Positions 12,124 to 25,049 of a stretch of 64,000 nt of DNA are shown in pieces. Below the pieces are notes generated by a model. That model was not told where the DNA came from, searched no databases, and saw only the letters and a list, made by a program, of their open reading frames with translations. The stretch's first letter is position 1, and the number at the start of each line of letters is the position of its first letter. Source of the DNA: Azadirachta indica (lineage: Eukaryota > Streptophyta > Magnoliopsida > Sapindales > Meliaceae); contig CM040450.1 of the NCBI GenBank assembly GCA_022749755.1, forward strand, positions 2,222,913-2,286,912, written 5' to 3'. The position numbers were made by a program, and so were the translations under genes.

Positions 12124-12748
12124 CTATAGTACAATTTGAGTAAATATCATACCCATTCCGAGTTCACAAAAGTCTGTCACGTGTGTTTTAGTTTGTCCAG
12201 AACAATTGTGTTCCTTCTCACTCTCAGTGAACTTGAATATTTTCCCAAATACTCTCAAGCACTACTGACGATCTTTAAAGTTTATTATGGCCTTCATATT
12301 CACTCCATAACCAACAACCAATCAAGTTACTCAGAAAACACTACCGATAGTATCCCTAAATTGCATAGTTTCAATGTCTAGAGATTCTAAAGCAACCAGC
12401 TATGTTAATCAACAAAGTAGAGATTGAAATTTTATAAAGACACGGTTCAATTTTTAGCAGACAGAGAATCCCTATACAACAAGATAGTATGATAACAAAC
12501 AAAAATGTATATTCAGCTATAAAATATCAAGTTCAAGCATCGTGCTTTCAAATCCTACCCAATACTAAATCATATTTTGCACGAGATAGGACAATACTAT
12601 GCCTTAAAGCTACGACCTTGAAACTGGAAGCTAACAAACAAAATCGCATAAATTAAAAAAAAAAAAGGGATATCATATCTCATAAAACTAAACCCTAATC
12701 TGCAGAATTGTAATTTAAAACAAGAGAAAAAAAATAAAAATACCACAT

Positions 12749-13060
12749 CTAACTGGAAGGAGCGGAGGAGAGCTGTTCCATAAGCTTCTTGTCTCTTCTC
12801 TCCATAGCCACGTCCCACATATCGTTACCGATATGTTTCGGCTGAAATTAACACATCCACAAGTAAAAATCGAAACTTTGAGAAATTAAATGAAGAACGA
12901 TTCGGATCTAAAAATAATATGAAATCGAATTAACAAAAAAAAAAAAAATTACGCGTCCGTGAGCGGCTTTGTGGATGTGATACTGAGCATTTCCGGCAAT
13001 AACGAGCATTCCTGCTATGATTCCTAAAGGCAGTAATCCTTCTACCAATAGCCACGACAT
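12749..13060 (-). CDS. NDUFA1: NADH dehydrogenase [ubiquinone] 1 alpha subcomplex subunit 1 (complex I, MWFE subunit)
   Basis: Two coding exons, 13060-12953 and 12841-12749, encode 66 residues. The protein starts MSWLLVEGLLPLGIIAGMLV and has one N-terminal transmembrane helix. This is followed by QYHIHKAAHGRPKHIGND, the acidic WDVAMERRDKK segment and a short Ser-rich tail. Length and motifs match plant NDUFA1 (about 65 residues; At3g08610 type). The subunit sits in the membrane arm of mitochondrial complex I and is needed for assembly and activity (family knowledge). It is too short and too split for simple open-frame calling. The gene lies between the DUF1191 and KH genes, as it does in Arabidopsis. 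The intron between the two coding exons is about 110 bp. A donor a few bases past the stop suggests a spliced 3' UTR. Confidence 0.93.
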
Positions 13061-13099
13061 TTTCCTAATTTCTTCTTCTTCTTCTGGTTGACGATGAAA

Positions 13100-15500
13100 A
13101 CACCACTGATTTCTATTGAGCGGTTTCTTTTCTATTTTATTTTCATCCGTCCGTAGCTACCGTTGGGCCCCATTTGCAGAGAGGCCCAATTTTCAAATTG
13201 GGTTTTTTGACTTACCGTCGGTCTAACAACACTACTCCTAATGGCCCAACCCAGCTTCTTGTGAATTGAATAACAACATTTGCATGTGTCCCTATTGGTT
13301 TACGTTTTCATAATGTAACGGCATAAAATTTATTCATTTGTAACAAATAGGCCATTTCAAAATGATAAAATTATCCTTTCAATGTTGTGTAATAGTGGAG
13401 GATTTTGCTTGCAAATTACAGATATTTCAAGTCATTTAATAGAATAAGGGATGCATTTGTTATAAATGAAAAAGTTGCTTCTGTTTTATAAAAATATGAA
13501 AAAAATGAGGCCAACTGTTATCATCTCATTTCATATATTTTTTTTTTCAAAAGAAATCTTTAAAAGGTCAAACGAAAAATATTTTCCTGTTATTTATTAG
13601 TAGTTTTAAAAAAATAATCCAAATATTTTTATTCCGAACCTTTATAAGACATTGCAATCAATTAATCATTGAGTTTATTGTGTAATTTTATTGAAGCTTT
13701 CTTTTTTTTTTTTTTATTTTTTAGTATGAACTGATATCAATAGATGATTATATTATAACTTTTTGTTACTTTCTAGTTTTTAGTTTATATGTTGTATTTT
13801 TTAAGTTATTATTATTTTTAATATTAGAACTTAAAATTTGAAAAAAAAATATAAGGGAAAGCTTTATAATTGTAATTCTAATATAAATATACAGTGGCTA
13901 TCTATTCTGAAAAATTCATTTGGGAAAGAATAGATAGGACATTTATGGCATATGATAAGAGTAAATGAGTAAGTCCATTTATATTGACTGAGTAATGTTA
14001 TTTTTGACTTGAAGCAATGATATATCAATTAAATAAAACTATAAATCATATAAATAATGACCGACAGATATCAATTTAATTACAATTAAAACCCCATCAA
14101 TAATAATTCTAATTTTCTTCCATATTTACCTAATTTTACGAATTATAATTCAAAACAAACTTTGGTCAAAAAGTGGTCAAACAGCGTGTATCATATATTT
14201 TTTTTATCCAAAAATGGCGGAAGAGGGAAAAGGTAAGGAAAATATCGAACACGTAGGACGAAAAGTAAATTGGGGGGTTAATTACCTATGAGTCTCTATT
14301 TTCTATAAATAAAAACATAACTTATTAATTTGTATCAAATAAATCCTAAATTTTTTTAAACTTAATCAAATTATGGTTTTTATAATATAAAATTCTATAC
14401 ACACAAAGGATTTCAATTCATACGTTTATATTTATAAGTTTATACAAATTATTTTATAATTAAACTTAGTTAAAATGAATTATATTATGATTAAATTTAA
14501 TTTGATTTATATTTTTAAAGACAAATGAGTCTATTTTTAAATATTTAAAAAAATTAATTTTTAGAAGTGAATGAAAGTATTTGAATGTTCAACAGCAACC
14601 CATCCCTCTAAATTATTTGAAAAAATTAACTCTCACAAATACATAAAAATACTTGAATTCTTAATGTCAAGATTAAGATAGAGAGATGCACACCATAAGA
14701 TCAAGTGGGTGCTTGCGATCATTTCAAAAGAAAAAATAGACCTAGAATTTGATATAATAAAGAAATTATGCTACATTCTTCTTATTTGTAGAAGTATAGG
14801 GATTCGGACGTTATTACACGAGAGGAGATTTTATTGAGAAGAATATAAAACGACGTAGTAGTATTAAAGTGTAGGGAACTCTCACAGTCCAGCTAATACT
14901 GCGTTGGCAAACATCATTATCATCTGCCAATCATCTATAGGAAAAGTGGGGCCACTTTCACTCCCCCGATTACAACCTTGATTCTCTGCATGGTTAACAC
15001 GTGTCAACATCTGGTACAGAAGCTACATCACTGTACGTAAATTGTATATACACACAACAAAATCCTTTCGCACGCTCGAAACTCAGGCGGTAAATCTCTG
15101 CTTCGTTTTTATTATTGCAGCACTGTGAAATTTTTTTGCTGCATAAAATCAAATCATCAGCTTCGTTTCCACCACTTTCTACTAGACAACCAAAAAAAAA
15201 AAAAAACCACATAGGTGAAAATAAAAATATAAGATATTTTTATATTAAAAAAAAGAGTAAAATATGCTAGTATAATTAAAGATTTTGCTTTCCCTTCTGC
15301 AAAATTCACAGAGAAGGCTGACTGTTGTCTGTCGACTCAAACAAACCCTATCATTCTTATTATTATTATTAATTTTTAATTTTTCCAATTTCATAACACC
15401 TTTCCTTTATTGATGGTGCTGTGTTTCTCCTTTTTATTCTGCAACAACCACAAACTAAAACCCTTTTCCTTTTTTTAAGAATCCCATTCTTTTGTTTGTT
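13100..15500. other. Intergenic spacer between divergent NDUFA1 and KH genes, no gene seen
   Basis: About 2.4 kb of AT-rich DNA, with the NDUFA1 promoter at the left end and the KH-gene promoter and leader at the right end. Nothing in between reads as a protein or RNA gene. A GC-richer patch at 14890-15110 precedes the KH-gene leader and may be promoter. Confidence 0.55.
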
Positions 15501-15546
15501 CTAAATTCTCTAAAAAAGCAAAGAAAGCAAAGCAAAAACAAAGGCC

Positions 15547-16739
15547 ATGTCAGGTTTGTATAATCCCAACTTCTCACCTGCAAGAGCTGCTTCTCCACAA
15601 ATTAGAAGCACCCCAGATATTGACAGGTATACCCTCCAAAGGGTATCTTTTATTTTCGTTTCTCTATAAAAACACTTATGAGATTACAAGAAGTTTCAGT
15701 TTTCTTTTTTCTTCTGTTTTTAAAAATTTTGTTCCAACCTTGTTGAATTTCCCTTGTTCTTAATCTGTGTTTCTGAAAATTCTTTTGTTTTTGATCTGCT
15801 TGGGTTGGCTTTTCTGTTTGCAGTCAATACTTATCTGAACTGTTAGCAGAGCATCAAAAGTTAGGACCTTTTACTCAGGTGCTTCCGATATGCAGCCGAC
15901 TGATAACTCAAGGTTACAAACTATATCTTTCTGTTTTGGATCTAGGTTTTCCTGTCTTTTAATGGGATTTTCTGCTTTCTGTGTGTTTTCGTCTTCGCAA
16001 CTACATAACTGCTCCGGCTAGTGTGTTTGTTTGGAGTTCTCAGATCGTTCTTGTTTGTGTTAACCTTAAGTACTACTTTTAACTGCTCTTTCAAATAATT
16101 TTGTATCAAATATGCATCCGTGTGTTTTCTTTGATTGTCTGATTGCGTTTATGGTCTGGGCTTGATCACGTAGTAGCACCTTACATGTGATTGTTTTGTT
16201 TTGGTCTAGATGCTGTCTGAATAATTATACGTATTCTATGCAACTGCATCTTCTCAATGATTGCTGTCATTGGTCCGTTCAATGTAACTTGACACTCAGT
16301 ATATTGAGGAATCACTAAACAGAAAAAACTTTAATTGTTACATTTGGTATATCTGCTTGAACTAAGTACAAAACTAGCAATAGGCATGACTTGCAGATGA
16401 TCCGTAAGCTTCAGACTTGCCCGAGTGGCAATGTGAAATAGCGTGCTTCAGTGATGAAAATCTGGGTGCATCATAGAGTACGGTATAAATCAACTGAACG
16501 AGTTAGTTTGAAGAGAGTACAGCTAGCCTATGACCAAATTAACATTGAACAAGTAATATTATTGCAAATTCTTGCTGGAGATGTCTACCTTCTGTTTTCA
16601 ACTTCTTTGTCATGCCTTTTGATATATTTATTATGATTGAGGATTATGTTCTTATATAAAAATGCTCTTTTATATGCAGAGATATTTCGGGTGTCCGGAA
16701 TGATGCCCAATCAAGGATTTGGCGACTTTGATAGACTGC

Positions 16740-16773
<34 letters not shown>

Positions 16774-19250
16774 TCTTATGTCAAATGTTGCTGGTACAGG
16801 GTTAGGTGGCTGGAATGGCCTACCCCAGGAGGTAATCCTTCCTGTTTTTTTAATATAGGATGTCAATATTTTATCTGTAATTTTCTTTTGTTTTCAATTT
16901 CTTCTTTCTTGTATTTGAGTTCTTATCTTTTCTGTGCCTCATACTAAACGGAGTTACCTAGTAAAACTTTCAAAACTTTTGGCATTTCCAACTGTTTCAC
17001 TCGAAATTGTAACTAAAAGGTTCTTGTTCACATAAAAAGTTTCAAGCTTCTAATGCAAATCTGGTAACTGGTTTGCACTTGGTTTCCAACTCTTTTTTGT
17101 ACATGCGCTTGATATAAAGTCAACTATTCCTTTGAGGCTTATGAGATATACCAAGGTATCAATTCTTGATAATAACTGCTACTGGAAATTTATGACCAGA
17201 ATTTGGTGTATTATTGAATATTTAACCCAATGACCTGTAATTTACGATAATGTGTGTTAGGTTATCACTTGGCTTAAAAACTTAAGTTAATATGTAGATC
17301 CTATAATACTATTTAAGCTCTACAAACAAATATTGTAGTTTATGACTTGAAATTGATTCTTTTTTCCATAGTTCTCATCATTACATGATTTTGTTGATCG
17401 ATTAGTAATATTGGAGCTGAGGCAAAAAGATAAACGTTGTTCTTTTTGTTATTTTTCTCTCATGCCATGGAAGACTTTTACTTTTGAGCATTCATGTCCT
17501 CAAATCTACAATTAGTATTTTGAAATTAAAATAATTCTTTACAGATGTGAAGGTGGAAAAATAAAGCAACTATAATGTAGATGCTTTTTGTTCATATGAG
17601 AATGCTCAGTTTATGGTGAAACTTATGTACTAATCACAGATGCCATGTTTAAATTGTCCAGTCTGTTTTACTGCTATACTTGAAAATGAAGTTAGTGATT
17701 CCGTGCAAGAATGGTAGTTGCAGGTCACTCTATCTTTTAATGTGCTTGTCTGCATGTACATCACTTGTCCTGTGCTGATTGGTTGGTTATCTAAATTGTA
17801 AATACTGATCATTTGTGCTCCCCTTACTGCTTTATACTAAGATAGTTAATACATGTATTTATGTAACAGAGATTAAGTGGACCTCCTGGAATGACAATGG
17901 ATTGGCAAGCTGCACCCGCAAGCCCTAGTTCATATACCGTGAAGAGAATTTTACGTTTGGAAATTCCTGTGGATACTTATCCAAATGTAAGCTTAATACA
18001 CAAATTGCTAATTGTCTGTTTGATTCATTGTATTGAAAAATTCTCTTTCATAAACTTAAAAACTTTTTTGGTTGGCAATAATTCCTGAACTCCATGTTTT
18101 ACCATTGTTTGTTAGTTCAATTTTGTTGGACGACTTCTTGGCCCCAGAGGCAATTCACTGAAACGGGTAGAAGCTACTACCGGCTGCCGAGTGTACATTA
18201 GAGGGAAAGGGTCAATAAAAGATCCAGACAAGGTGAGCACACATGTAGACTTCTTTCTGGTCTATCAATATTAGAATTTGTAAATTTCCAACGGTAATTC
18301 TACTGAAATTGGCATATGAATGCATTGAATTTTCCAAACAACATGTTTCCAATATTTTGATGTTGGAGATAGGTTCTAACTTCTGTTCTTAATTCCTTTG
18401 TCATCTCAAGGAAGAGAAGCTAAGGGGAAGGCCAGGCTATGAGCACCTCAACGATCCACTCCACATCTTAATTGAGGGTGATTTACCTGCCAATATTGTT
18501 GATATAAGGCTGAGACAGGCACAGGAGATTATAGAAGAATTGCTGAAACCTGTGGTATGTATTCCATCTCATTCCCCTCAATTTTTATTTCAAAGTTTTG
18601 TGTAATTTATAATTGTATTATTGCCGCGCACATGTATTTATATCTACCATTTGCTTGTCCTAAAACCTAATCCTAACTGCACAAAACACTGTCTGAAGAG
18701 GAAGAAATGAGGGAAATTAGGCATCCATGTGGTTAAGTAGCCAGGGAAGTGTGCTAATGCACTTCATAGGTCTTATGACATGTGTCTAGGACCAACTTTA
18801 AAGATAATGAAATTCTGTGATCCTTAGTATAAGCCATGTGTTCTTGAGGTTCAGTGCTTAATAGAATTTTGTTGTTTTATACTTAAAAAGGCGTGCATGG
18901 CACTATCTTGGGTTGCGGTAAGCAAGAGTTCAACTGCGTACCTCGTCCCCCCTGTTCACTCTGCAGAATAGATGCCACTGCAATTCGAGTGGCTTAGCAA
19001 ACTGTGTCTATTCATTGTACAACTTATTTCCACTATGCAGACTGAATGAGTCCTCTGATAAATGTCTTCGTCATTTTTTAAAAATTGAAATTTTATTATG
19101 CAGGATGAGTCACAGGATTACATTAAAAGGCAGCAGTTGCGTGAACTAGCAATGCTAAATTCAAATTTCAGAGAAGATAGCCCTGGGCCAAGCGGTAGTG
19201 TCTCACCCTTCAATTCAAGTGGAATGAAACGTGCAAAAACGGGACGCTGA
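15547..19250 (+). CDS. STAR/KH-domain RNA-binding protein (QKI/SPIN1-like)
   Basis: Seven coding exons: 15547-15626, 15824-15912, 16680-16831, 17870-17986, 18116-18232, 18411-18554 and 19104-19250, together 846 nt and 281 residues, all in frame. A QUA1-like segment ([20 protein letters not shown]) lies near residues 27-46. The single maxi-KH domain runs from about residue 132 ([20 protein letters not shown]) and carries the GPRG loop followed by [24 protein letters not shown]2-like region ([19 protein letters not shown]) follows. The tail is Ser/Pro-rich and ends in the basic KRAKTGR, a possible nuclear signal. The protein belongs to the plant quaking-like KH group (At3g08620 type; rice SPIN1 is a relative involved in flowering). 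It probably binds single-stranded RNA in the nucleus; targets are unknown. The third intron is over 1 kb. Confidence 0.93.
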
Positions 19251-19299
19251 TGACAGTTCATATCTATCCATCCCTTTCTGAAATGGTTCTTACCCTGCC

Positions 19300-22200
19300 C
19301 CAGAATTCCTTGGCTGAGAGTATACTATCTGATACATCTCAATTCAGCACAGCTACAAAAGATTAGGCTAACAGTTATCGCTGGTGAGATTTCTGGTGCG
19401 TTTTTCTTATATTTTGGTTTTGTCTTTTGGGAACAAGAAGAAAAAACAAACATGAAAGACATTAAAAAGGAATTATATAGTTGTTTCTTGAGTTTTTAGG
19501 TTTGTTGAGGTCAGATTTTTGTGTAAGCTTAATACATTCATTGGATTTATTCTTGCGCCAGTAACTTTGAGGAGTGTGGAATATATATATATTATATATA
19601 TATATATATAATATATATTAATGTTAAATGTCGCAAGTGCTAGGTTCCATGTCCAAGAAATTGAGTTTTGTAGTTGTGTTATGTCTATATGTTTTATATA
19701 CATAAAGCATTGAGATTAAACATCATGTAAGTCTGTATGATTCCCATTATTTTACAATCTCAATCATTTTGATCTTTTTAGTTCCGAAAGAGACATCCCT
19801 CTTAATTAAAATTGTATGCAGATTGGCAGAGCTGTTGCTGCAAGTATATGAATGTTTCTCCTCAGTTTTTTGGCTCTAGTTGTATACTTTTTTTTTTCTT
19901 TTTTTAATAAAAAAAAAAAAGTTGGTTGGTAGGGATTCCAAGTTCTACTTGGCATTGGCATTGTTCTGTCCTGTTCTGTGCTGTACTGTGCTGTGACTGC
20001 AGATTCCATTCAAAGGTGGGGGAGTTTTACTCTTGTCTGCTAATGTCATGTGCTGTGTTTCAAGTGTATTCTTATGGAATCCTATGAAGTGACTTTACCT
20101 TGTTTTATTTATTGGCAATTTAATATGGTTATTCTGCTGTTTTCTACAGAAAGGAAAGAGTATATTATATTATATAGGTTATGACAACAAGAATAAGAAC
20201 ATTTATTTCATAAATACATAGTATAGGATCTATGGTGAATTCTCATTCCAATTGGAAAAGCAGAATAAGTGCTTTTTGAGGATATATTTCATTTGATATT
20301 TATATTATACCATATTCAGAATTAGCCATCAAATTATATGGTTTATAGTAAAAAAAACTTCTAGAAAATTGATCATCACTTAATATCATATTGTGTGTTT
20401 TTGTTAGTTCTTTATTTATTCATAGCATGTCATGGTATTCATCAGCTTCAGGACTTTTGTTTGGAAACATCAGAGCAGGCGGTGATTGTGATTGTGATTG
20501 TGACTGTGATTGATTCAGGATTATAAATTATATATATAATATACTCTCTCAAAGTCATGAATGATGTGATCATAATAATTTATTATTATTATTATTTTTG
20601 TTTGTTGTTGTTTGTGTTAATATTACATCAGAATCGATGGTATATTATATTATTATTACTATGATGAAGGGGAGCATCTAAGACATTTATATCTACATGT
20701 TAGTACATATGGAAATTCGAGGTAAAAAATTTGGATACTATAATAATCATATTCATATGTGCTAATAAGACCATATCATATTCATATTCATATGTGCTCA
20801 ACCTTAATCTCAAATTTAGATATTATTTTGACTTTAATTTTAAAATTAAAGTTGAAAAAATGTTCTAATTTTTAGCTTAGTGATTAATATTTGATATCGT
20901 GTTATTGTATTTTAATTTAACAGTTGTTGTTGTTGTAATGACTTGGAAGTCAATAAGGAAAGTTAAATTTTTGATATACATAGCCTTAAATTTTAAAGGT
21001 AGATTAGATAAACTTGTTGTTGGCTATTAAAAGTGGATTATTTATGTGGCCATAAATGAAACAAGGTGGCCTGCTTTTACTTTTTAACGGAAGCAAGGGA
21101 AGAACATAACAATAACAATAAAAAAAAAATGGGTTAAAACTTTTTGGTTATGAAAAGGGAAAATATGAATGTATGTGTGAATGGTTGGTTCCCTTTGTTA
21201 AGAACACGAATGAATGATTGGTATTGGCATTGGCATTGCTTCAAGCATCCATTCCTACTTTCCTCTTTCCTTTCCTCTTTGTATGGTGTGGGGCAGTTTG
21301 CATACCTACCTTTTCTTTTGTATTATATATATATATATATATATATATATCCCATAATAAAAAAGGTGGGAAATGGGAAGATTCTTTTAACCCTTTTTAG
21401 TGCAACTTATTTTTAAAAAAAAAAAAAATGTAAGTAGGAAAAGAGTGGACTAAATTCTTTTGCAACTACTTTTCTAAAGCAGAATGGCATATATGAAGAA
21501 TATGCATATATGAGGATCATTTTTCTATAAACAACTTTAATAATAATATAGTATATTATTATGAATGATAATCAATTATGAATTTATTATAATTGTTTCT
21601 CTTTTATTTATTGAAGAATAAGAAGGATAATTTGTTATACTCATACTCACTCATATGGTAGAATTTCCATGGTATTTTTAGTATATTCTCAATTCACATT
21701 ATCACAATTTTTTTTTATTGTCTATTAATATTTTTTTAATCTTATTATTTATTATAATCATTCTTTTGATACACTACAATATCACCTAACATTCTACAAT
21801 AGTTAGCATACAAACAAATATTATATATTAATTGTTGAATACAGAACTAGGTAACACCTTAATATTCGTATCTGCATTGTAAAAAAAAAAAAATTATTAT
21901 TATTATATTCTTAATAAATATTAAATGTCATTACCATCTTCGTATGTTCGTGAATATTTTTTTGTATATATTTTTATTCTATTCTAACAACCAAAAAGAT
22001 TAAAAATAATAGAACTTTGAGAAAATTAAATTAATAGTTTGATTTTTCTTACAAATTTTGTACAAATTAATATTAATAAATTATATTAATGTCATTAACA
22101 TCTTAAAGATACATATAATTTCAATATGCAATGGTATAAAATTTTAATTTAATAATTATAATAATTTAATTTTAAAAAATTGCGAAAAACTTAATAACAA

Positions 22201-23370
22201 TCATAAATTTATAACAAACTCTTGTAATCAAGCTACTACCAAATTAAAAATAAAGCTTTATAGAGTAAATACAAATACCAATATAATACGTAAAGTTTTT
22301 TACCACAATTCAAACTACCAAATTAAAAATAAAGCTTTTAAAGAGTAAATACAAATACCAATATAATACGTAAAGTTTTTTACCACAATTCAAAACATAA
22401 TGACTGTTTGCTCAAATTTAATACGTAAAATTGTTTATACCAACGAACAACCTAAATCAACAATTTTTAGAATATTCTTTGCAAATAAAAAAAAATATAT
22501 GAATATCTTATGTAGATATTTCAAAATAAGTATATGATAAATATATTTTAAATGGATATTTTACACTCTTACTATAATCTTACTTTTTTTTTTTTACACT
22601 TATTATATTTTTATTAAAAAAGAAATATTCTTAGTTACTCCAACTATTACCAAATAGCATTTTTTTAATTAAATCATCACATAGCCAAAAGTAGAAGTAA
22701 ATTTTTTCAATTAAATTTGATAGACATCTCAAAGAAAATAATCAAATATGAAAATAAATAGTTATATTCTTACTTTAATATTTATATAGTATTTTAATTA
22801 GCATAGCCAAATTAACCCCTAAATATATATAAAATTAATTAAATATAAGATAAAATTTATGGATAGCAGTTAATTTATTAATTGATAAAATATCTTTAAT
22901 TGTTATTAGAGGTTGTAAAAACCTTTGTTTAATTTATATTTTTATTTTAATAGTTAAAGGAAAATTAAAAAAAAAAAGAGATAATATATATATATATATA
23001 TATATAACATAAGTTTAAAGGCACTCATTTCAAATATGATTTTGTTTGGCACTTTGAATCAAAGGAATTATAGTAAACTTTATATCTTTATTGTTTTGCA
23101 ACGTAAAGTGATAGATAAACCAAAGGTATCGCATCTCATCTCCATCAAGGTATCATAGTAAAGTCAGTACTCAGCAGTAGTTATAAGATTCTTTTGTACC
23201 TTAAACCAAGGTAAGGTATTATATTATTATATGCCAAAAGTTTTGTGAACTTTTTAAACTATTACTATTGGTAAAAGCCGGAATCTTTGAGGGGTACGTA
23301 TGATAGTCAAAGTTAGTGGACCTATTTGTCATGTTTATAAAACTATAGGGACGTATTTGATATTTCAGAA
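19300..23370. other. Intergenic spacer, AT-rich, no protein gene seen
   Basis: About 4 kb. The first few hundred bases should be the 3' UTR of the KH gene. The remainder is very AT-rich with (AT)n tracts at 19580-19619, 21324-21350 and 22984-23006, a TGATTG-type repeat near 20484-20512 and a recent 79-bp duplication (separate entry). The open frame at 21144-21416 overlaps an AT microsatellite and has no homology I recognise. Confidence 0.55.
22236..22394. repeat. Tandem duplication, two copies of a 79/80-bp unit
   Basis: The unit starting CTACCAAATTAAAAATAAAG at 22236 is repeated at 22315. The copies are nearly identical, differing by a few changes including a one-base insertion near the poly-T. 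Both include ATACGTAAAGTTTTTTACC. High identity in otherwise non-conserved spacer points to a recent event. Confidence 0.9.
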
Positions 23371-23381
23371 AAGAAAAAACT

Positions 23382-23475
23382 TCCGACCTGCCGGATTCGA
23401 ACCAGCGACCTAAGGATGGCTAACAGGCCTTTCACCCACTACAGTCCTCCGCTCTGCCAACTGAGCTAAGGTCGG
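23382..23475 (-). tRNA. tRNA-Tyr(GUA): tRNA-Tyr (anticodon GUA) with intron
   Basis: A full cloverleaf is visible on the minus strand. The acceptor stem CCGACCT pairs with AGGTCGG, followed by discriminator A. The D arm is GCTC-AGTTGGCA-GAGC. The anticodon stem is GAGGA/TCCTT with loop CTGTAGA, giving anticodon GTA at 23442-23440. The T arm is GCTGG-TTCGAAT-CCGGC. A 21-nt intron (23438-23418) interrupts the loop directly after G37, the canonical nuclear tRNA intron site; intron-containing tRNA-Tyr is standard in plants. The mature length is 73 nt before CCA addition. A run of six T follows the 3' end on the transcribed strand, a typical RNA polymerase III terminator. It lies about 375 bp upstream of the RETICULATA-related start codon, in opposite orientation. 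Confidence 0.96.
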
Positions 23476-23848
23476 AGGCAATCACTTTTACGAAATTTAT
23501 TACTTTTTTCTAGCATATAATTTAATTATATATTTTTCCTTCGCGGAGAAATCTAATCTCACGTCGATTCAACATAAATAGGCATGGTTATTTAAATACC
23601 TACATAAACAAGTTGGTGAGGAGGTCAGTAACAGTGTAATGCGCCGCCCACCATTGTCTTGTCCGTCACCAGGAATTGTTTGTATTTGTTAATCGCACAC
23701 CAGACCAGATCAATCTCCGATTCAGATTAAGGTATATTATCTTAGCTTCACTAAAATCTCTAACCATCTGGATTTTTCTGTTCAATATAATATATATTGT
23801 ATAATTACTATAAATATGTGTATTCGATTTTTAGATAGTTGTAAAAAG

Positions 23849-24952
23849 ATGGCGACGGTGGTTCGTCCCCGTTATCCGACGATGATGTCATCAACCTGGC
23901 GGCAGCAGCAGCATGTTTCTGGAACTGATGTCCGTCAAATCTCCAATCTTCCTTACAAATTCCCGGCATTTCCCGCTTCATTTCCTCAGAATCATTCTCT
24001 CAGCATTATTCACAACAGAGCTTCGGCTCCGAGGTTTTCCAGATTTAAGGTTGCAAGCACAGGAGGAGATTCCGGGAACAGCGGAACCGGAGATGGGAAG
24101 GGGAAGGGTGGCGGCGATGGTAATAATGGAGGATGGAGCGGAGGAGATGGCAGTGAGTTTAGTGGTGGTGGGAAAGAAGATGCTGGTATTTGGGGGCTTT
24201 TGTTAAGCGGGTGGAGATCGAGAGTTGCAGCAGATCCGCAATTTCCGTTTAAGGTTTTGATGGAACAGTTGGTTGGTGTTACTGCTTGTGTTCTTGGTGA
24301 TATGGCTTGTCGACCTAACTTTGGTCTCAATGAATTGGATTTCGTTTTCTCCACTCTCGTTGTTGGATCGATAATGAATTTCACTCTTATGTATTTGTTA
24401 GCACCGACAATGGGTTCATCGGCGGCGTCACAGACTTTGCCTGGAATATTTTCCAGTTGCCCCACCGGTTACATGTTTGAACCGGGCGCTTATAGTATCC
24501 CTAGTAGACTTGGGACATTTGTGTTCAAAGGAATTGTGTTTGCTTCAGTTGGTTTCGCCGCTGGTCTCGTGGGAACTGCCCTTTCTAATGGCTTGATCAA
24601 GTTGAGAAAGAAGATGGATCCTGATTTCGAGACTCCCAACAAACCTCCCCCAACCGTTTTGAATGCTCTCACCTGGGCACTTCAAATGGGAATCAGCAGT
24701 AATTTCAGATACCAGACATTGAATGCGGTCGAGTTTTTATTGGAAAAATCGGTTCCTGAAGCTGTATTTAAGAGTTCCGTGGTGGTTCTGAGATGCTCGA
24801 ATAATGTTCTGGGAGGAATGTCGTTCGTTATGTTGGCCAGGCTGACTGGATCACAAAGCGTTAACGCGGAAGCAGCTGGGTCAGCTGCAGAGAAGCAAAA
24901 GCTGGTGGATGATGGCCATGCTGACTTGCGGAGCAGCAATCAATCATCTTGA
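23849..24952 (+). CDS. RETICULATA-related chloroplast membrane protein (DUF3411)
   Basis: A single coding exon of 367 residues. I prefer ATG 23849 (MATVVRPRYP) over the upstream in-frame ATG at 23816. That upstream ATG probably lies in a leader intron from a donor at 23732 (AAG|GTATAT) to an acceptor ending at 23834 (TTTTTAG). Residues 1-67 are Ser/Arg/Pro-rich and poor in acids, like a transit peptide. Residues 70-108 are Gly-rich. The DUF3411 core runs from about residue 112 with hydrophobic segments around 140-155, 165-185, 225-245 and 315-335, and the signatures NFTLMYLLAP and FRYQTLNAVEFLLE. The family (RE/LCD1 and RER proteins) sits in the plastid envelope and affects leaf mesophyll development and amino-acid balance; the molecular activity is not settled. 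Closest to the RER2/RER3 pair (At3g08630/At3g08640) from memory. Confidence 0.93.
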   Translation: MATVVRPRYPTMMSSTWRQQQHVSGTDVRQISNLPYKFPAFPASFPQNHSLSIIHNRASAPRFSRFKVASTGGDSGNSGTGDGKGKGGGDGNNGGWSGGDGSEFSGGGKEDAGIWGLLLSGWRSRVAADPQFPFKVLMEQLVGVTACVLGDMACRPNFGLNELDFVFSTLVVGSIMNFTLMYLLAPTMGSSAASQTLPGIFSSCPTGYMFEPGAYSIPSRLGTFVFKGIVFASVGFAAGLVGTALSNGLIKLRKKMDPDFETPNKPPPTVLNALTWALQMGISSNFRYQTLNAVEFLLEKSVPEAVFKSSVVVLRCSNNVLGGMSFVMLARLTGSQSVNAEAAGSAAEKQKLVDDGHADLRSSNQSS

Positions 24953-25049
24953 AACCATTGCAATGCGGAGTCGCAATCATTTTCTCAGGCTGTTCATTAA
25001 GAGGACTTGGATGTATGATCATATAGTTGCTAATAAAATCCAAGATAAC

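Noticed and set aside
13700..14700. Possible old inverted-repeat element in the NDUFA1-KH spacer
   Set aside because: Repeated AT-rich words such as GAGTCT near 14290 and 14530 occur in direct rather than inverted orientation, and no target duplication is visible.
23816..23848. Upstream ATG giving an 11-residue longer RETICULATA-related protein
   Set aside because: It falls in a probable leader intron and lacks transit-peptide character; the ATG at 23849 fits the family better.
24010..24465. Minus-strand open frame of 151 codons
   Set aside because: Antisense to the Gly-rich part of the RETICULATA-related gene; the Pro/Ser run is a shadow of Gly codons.
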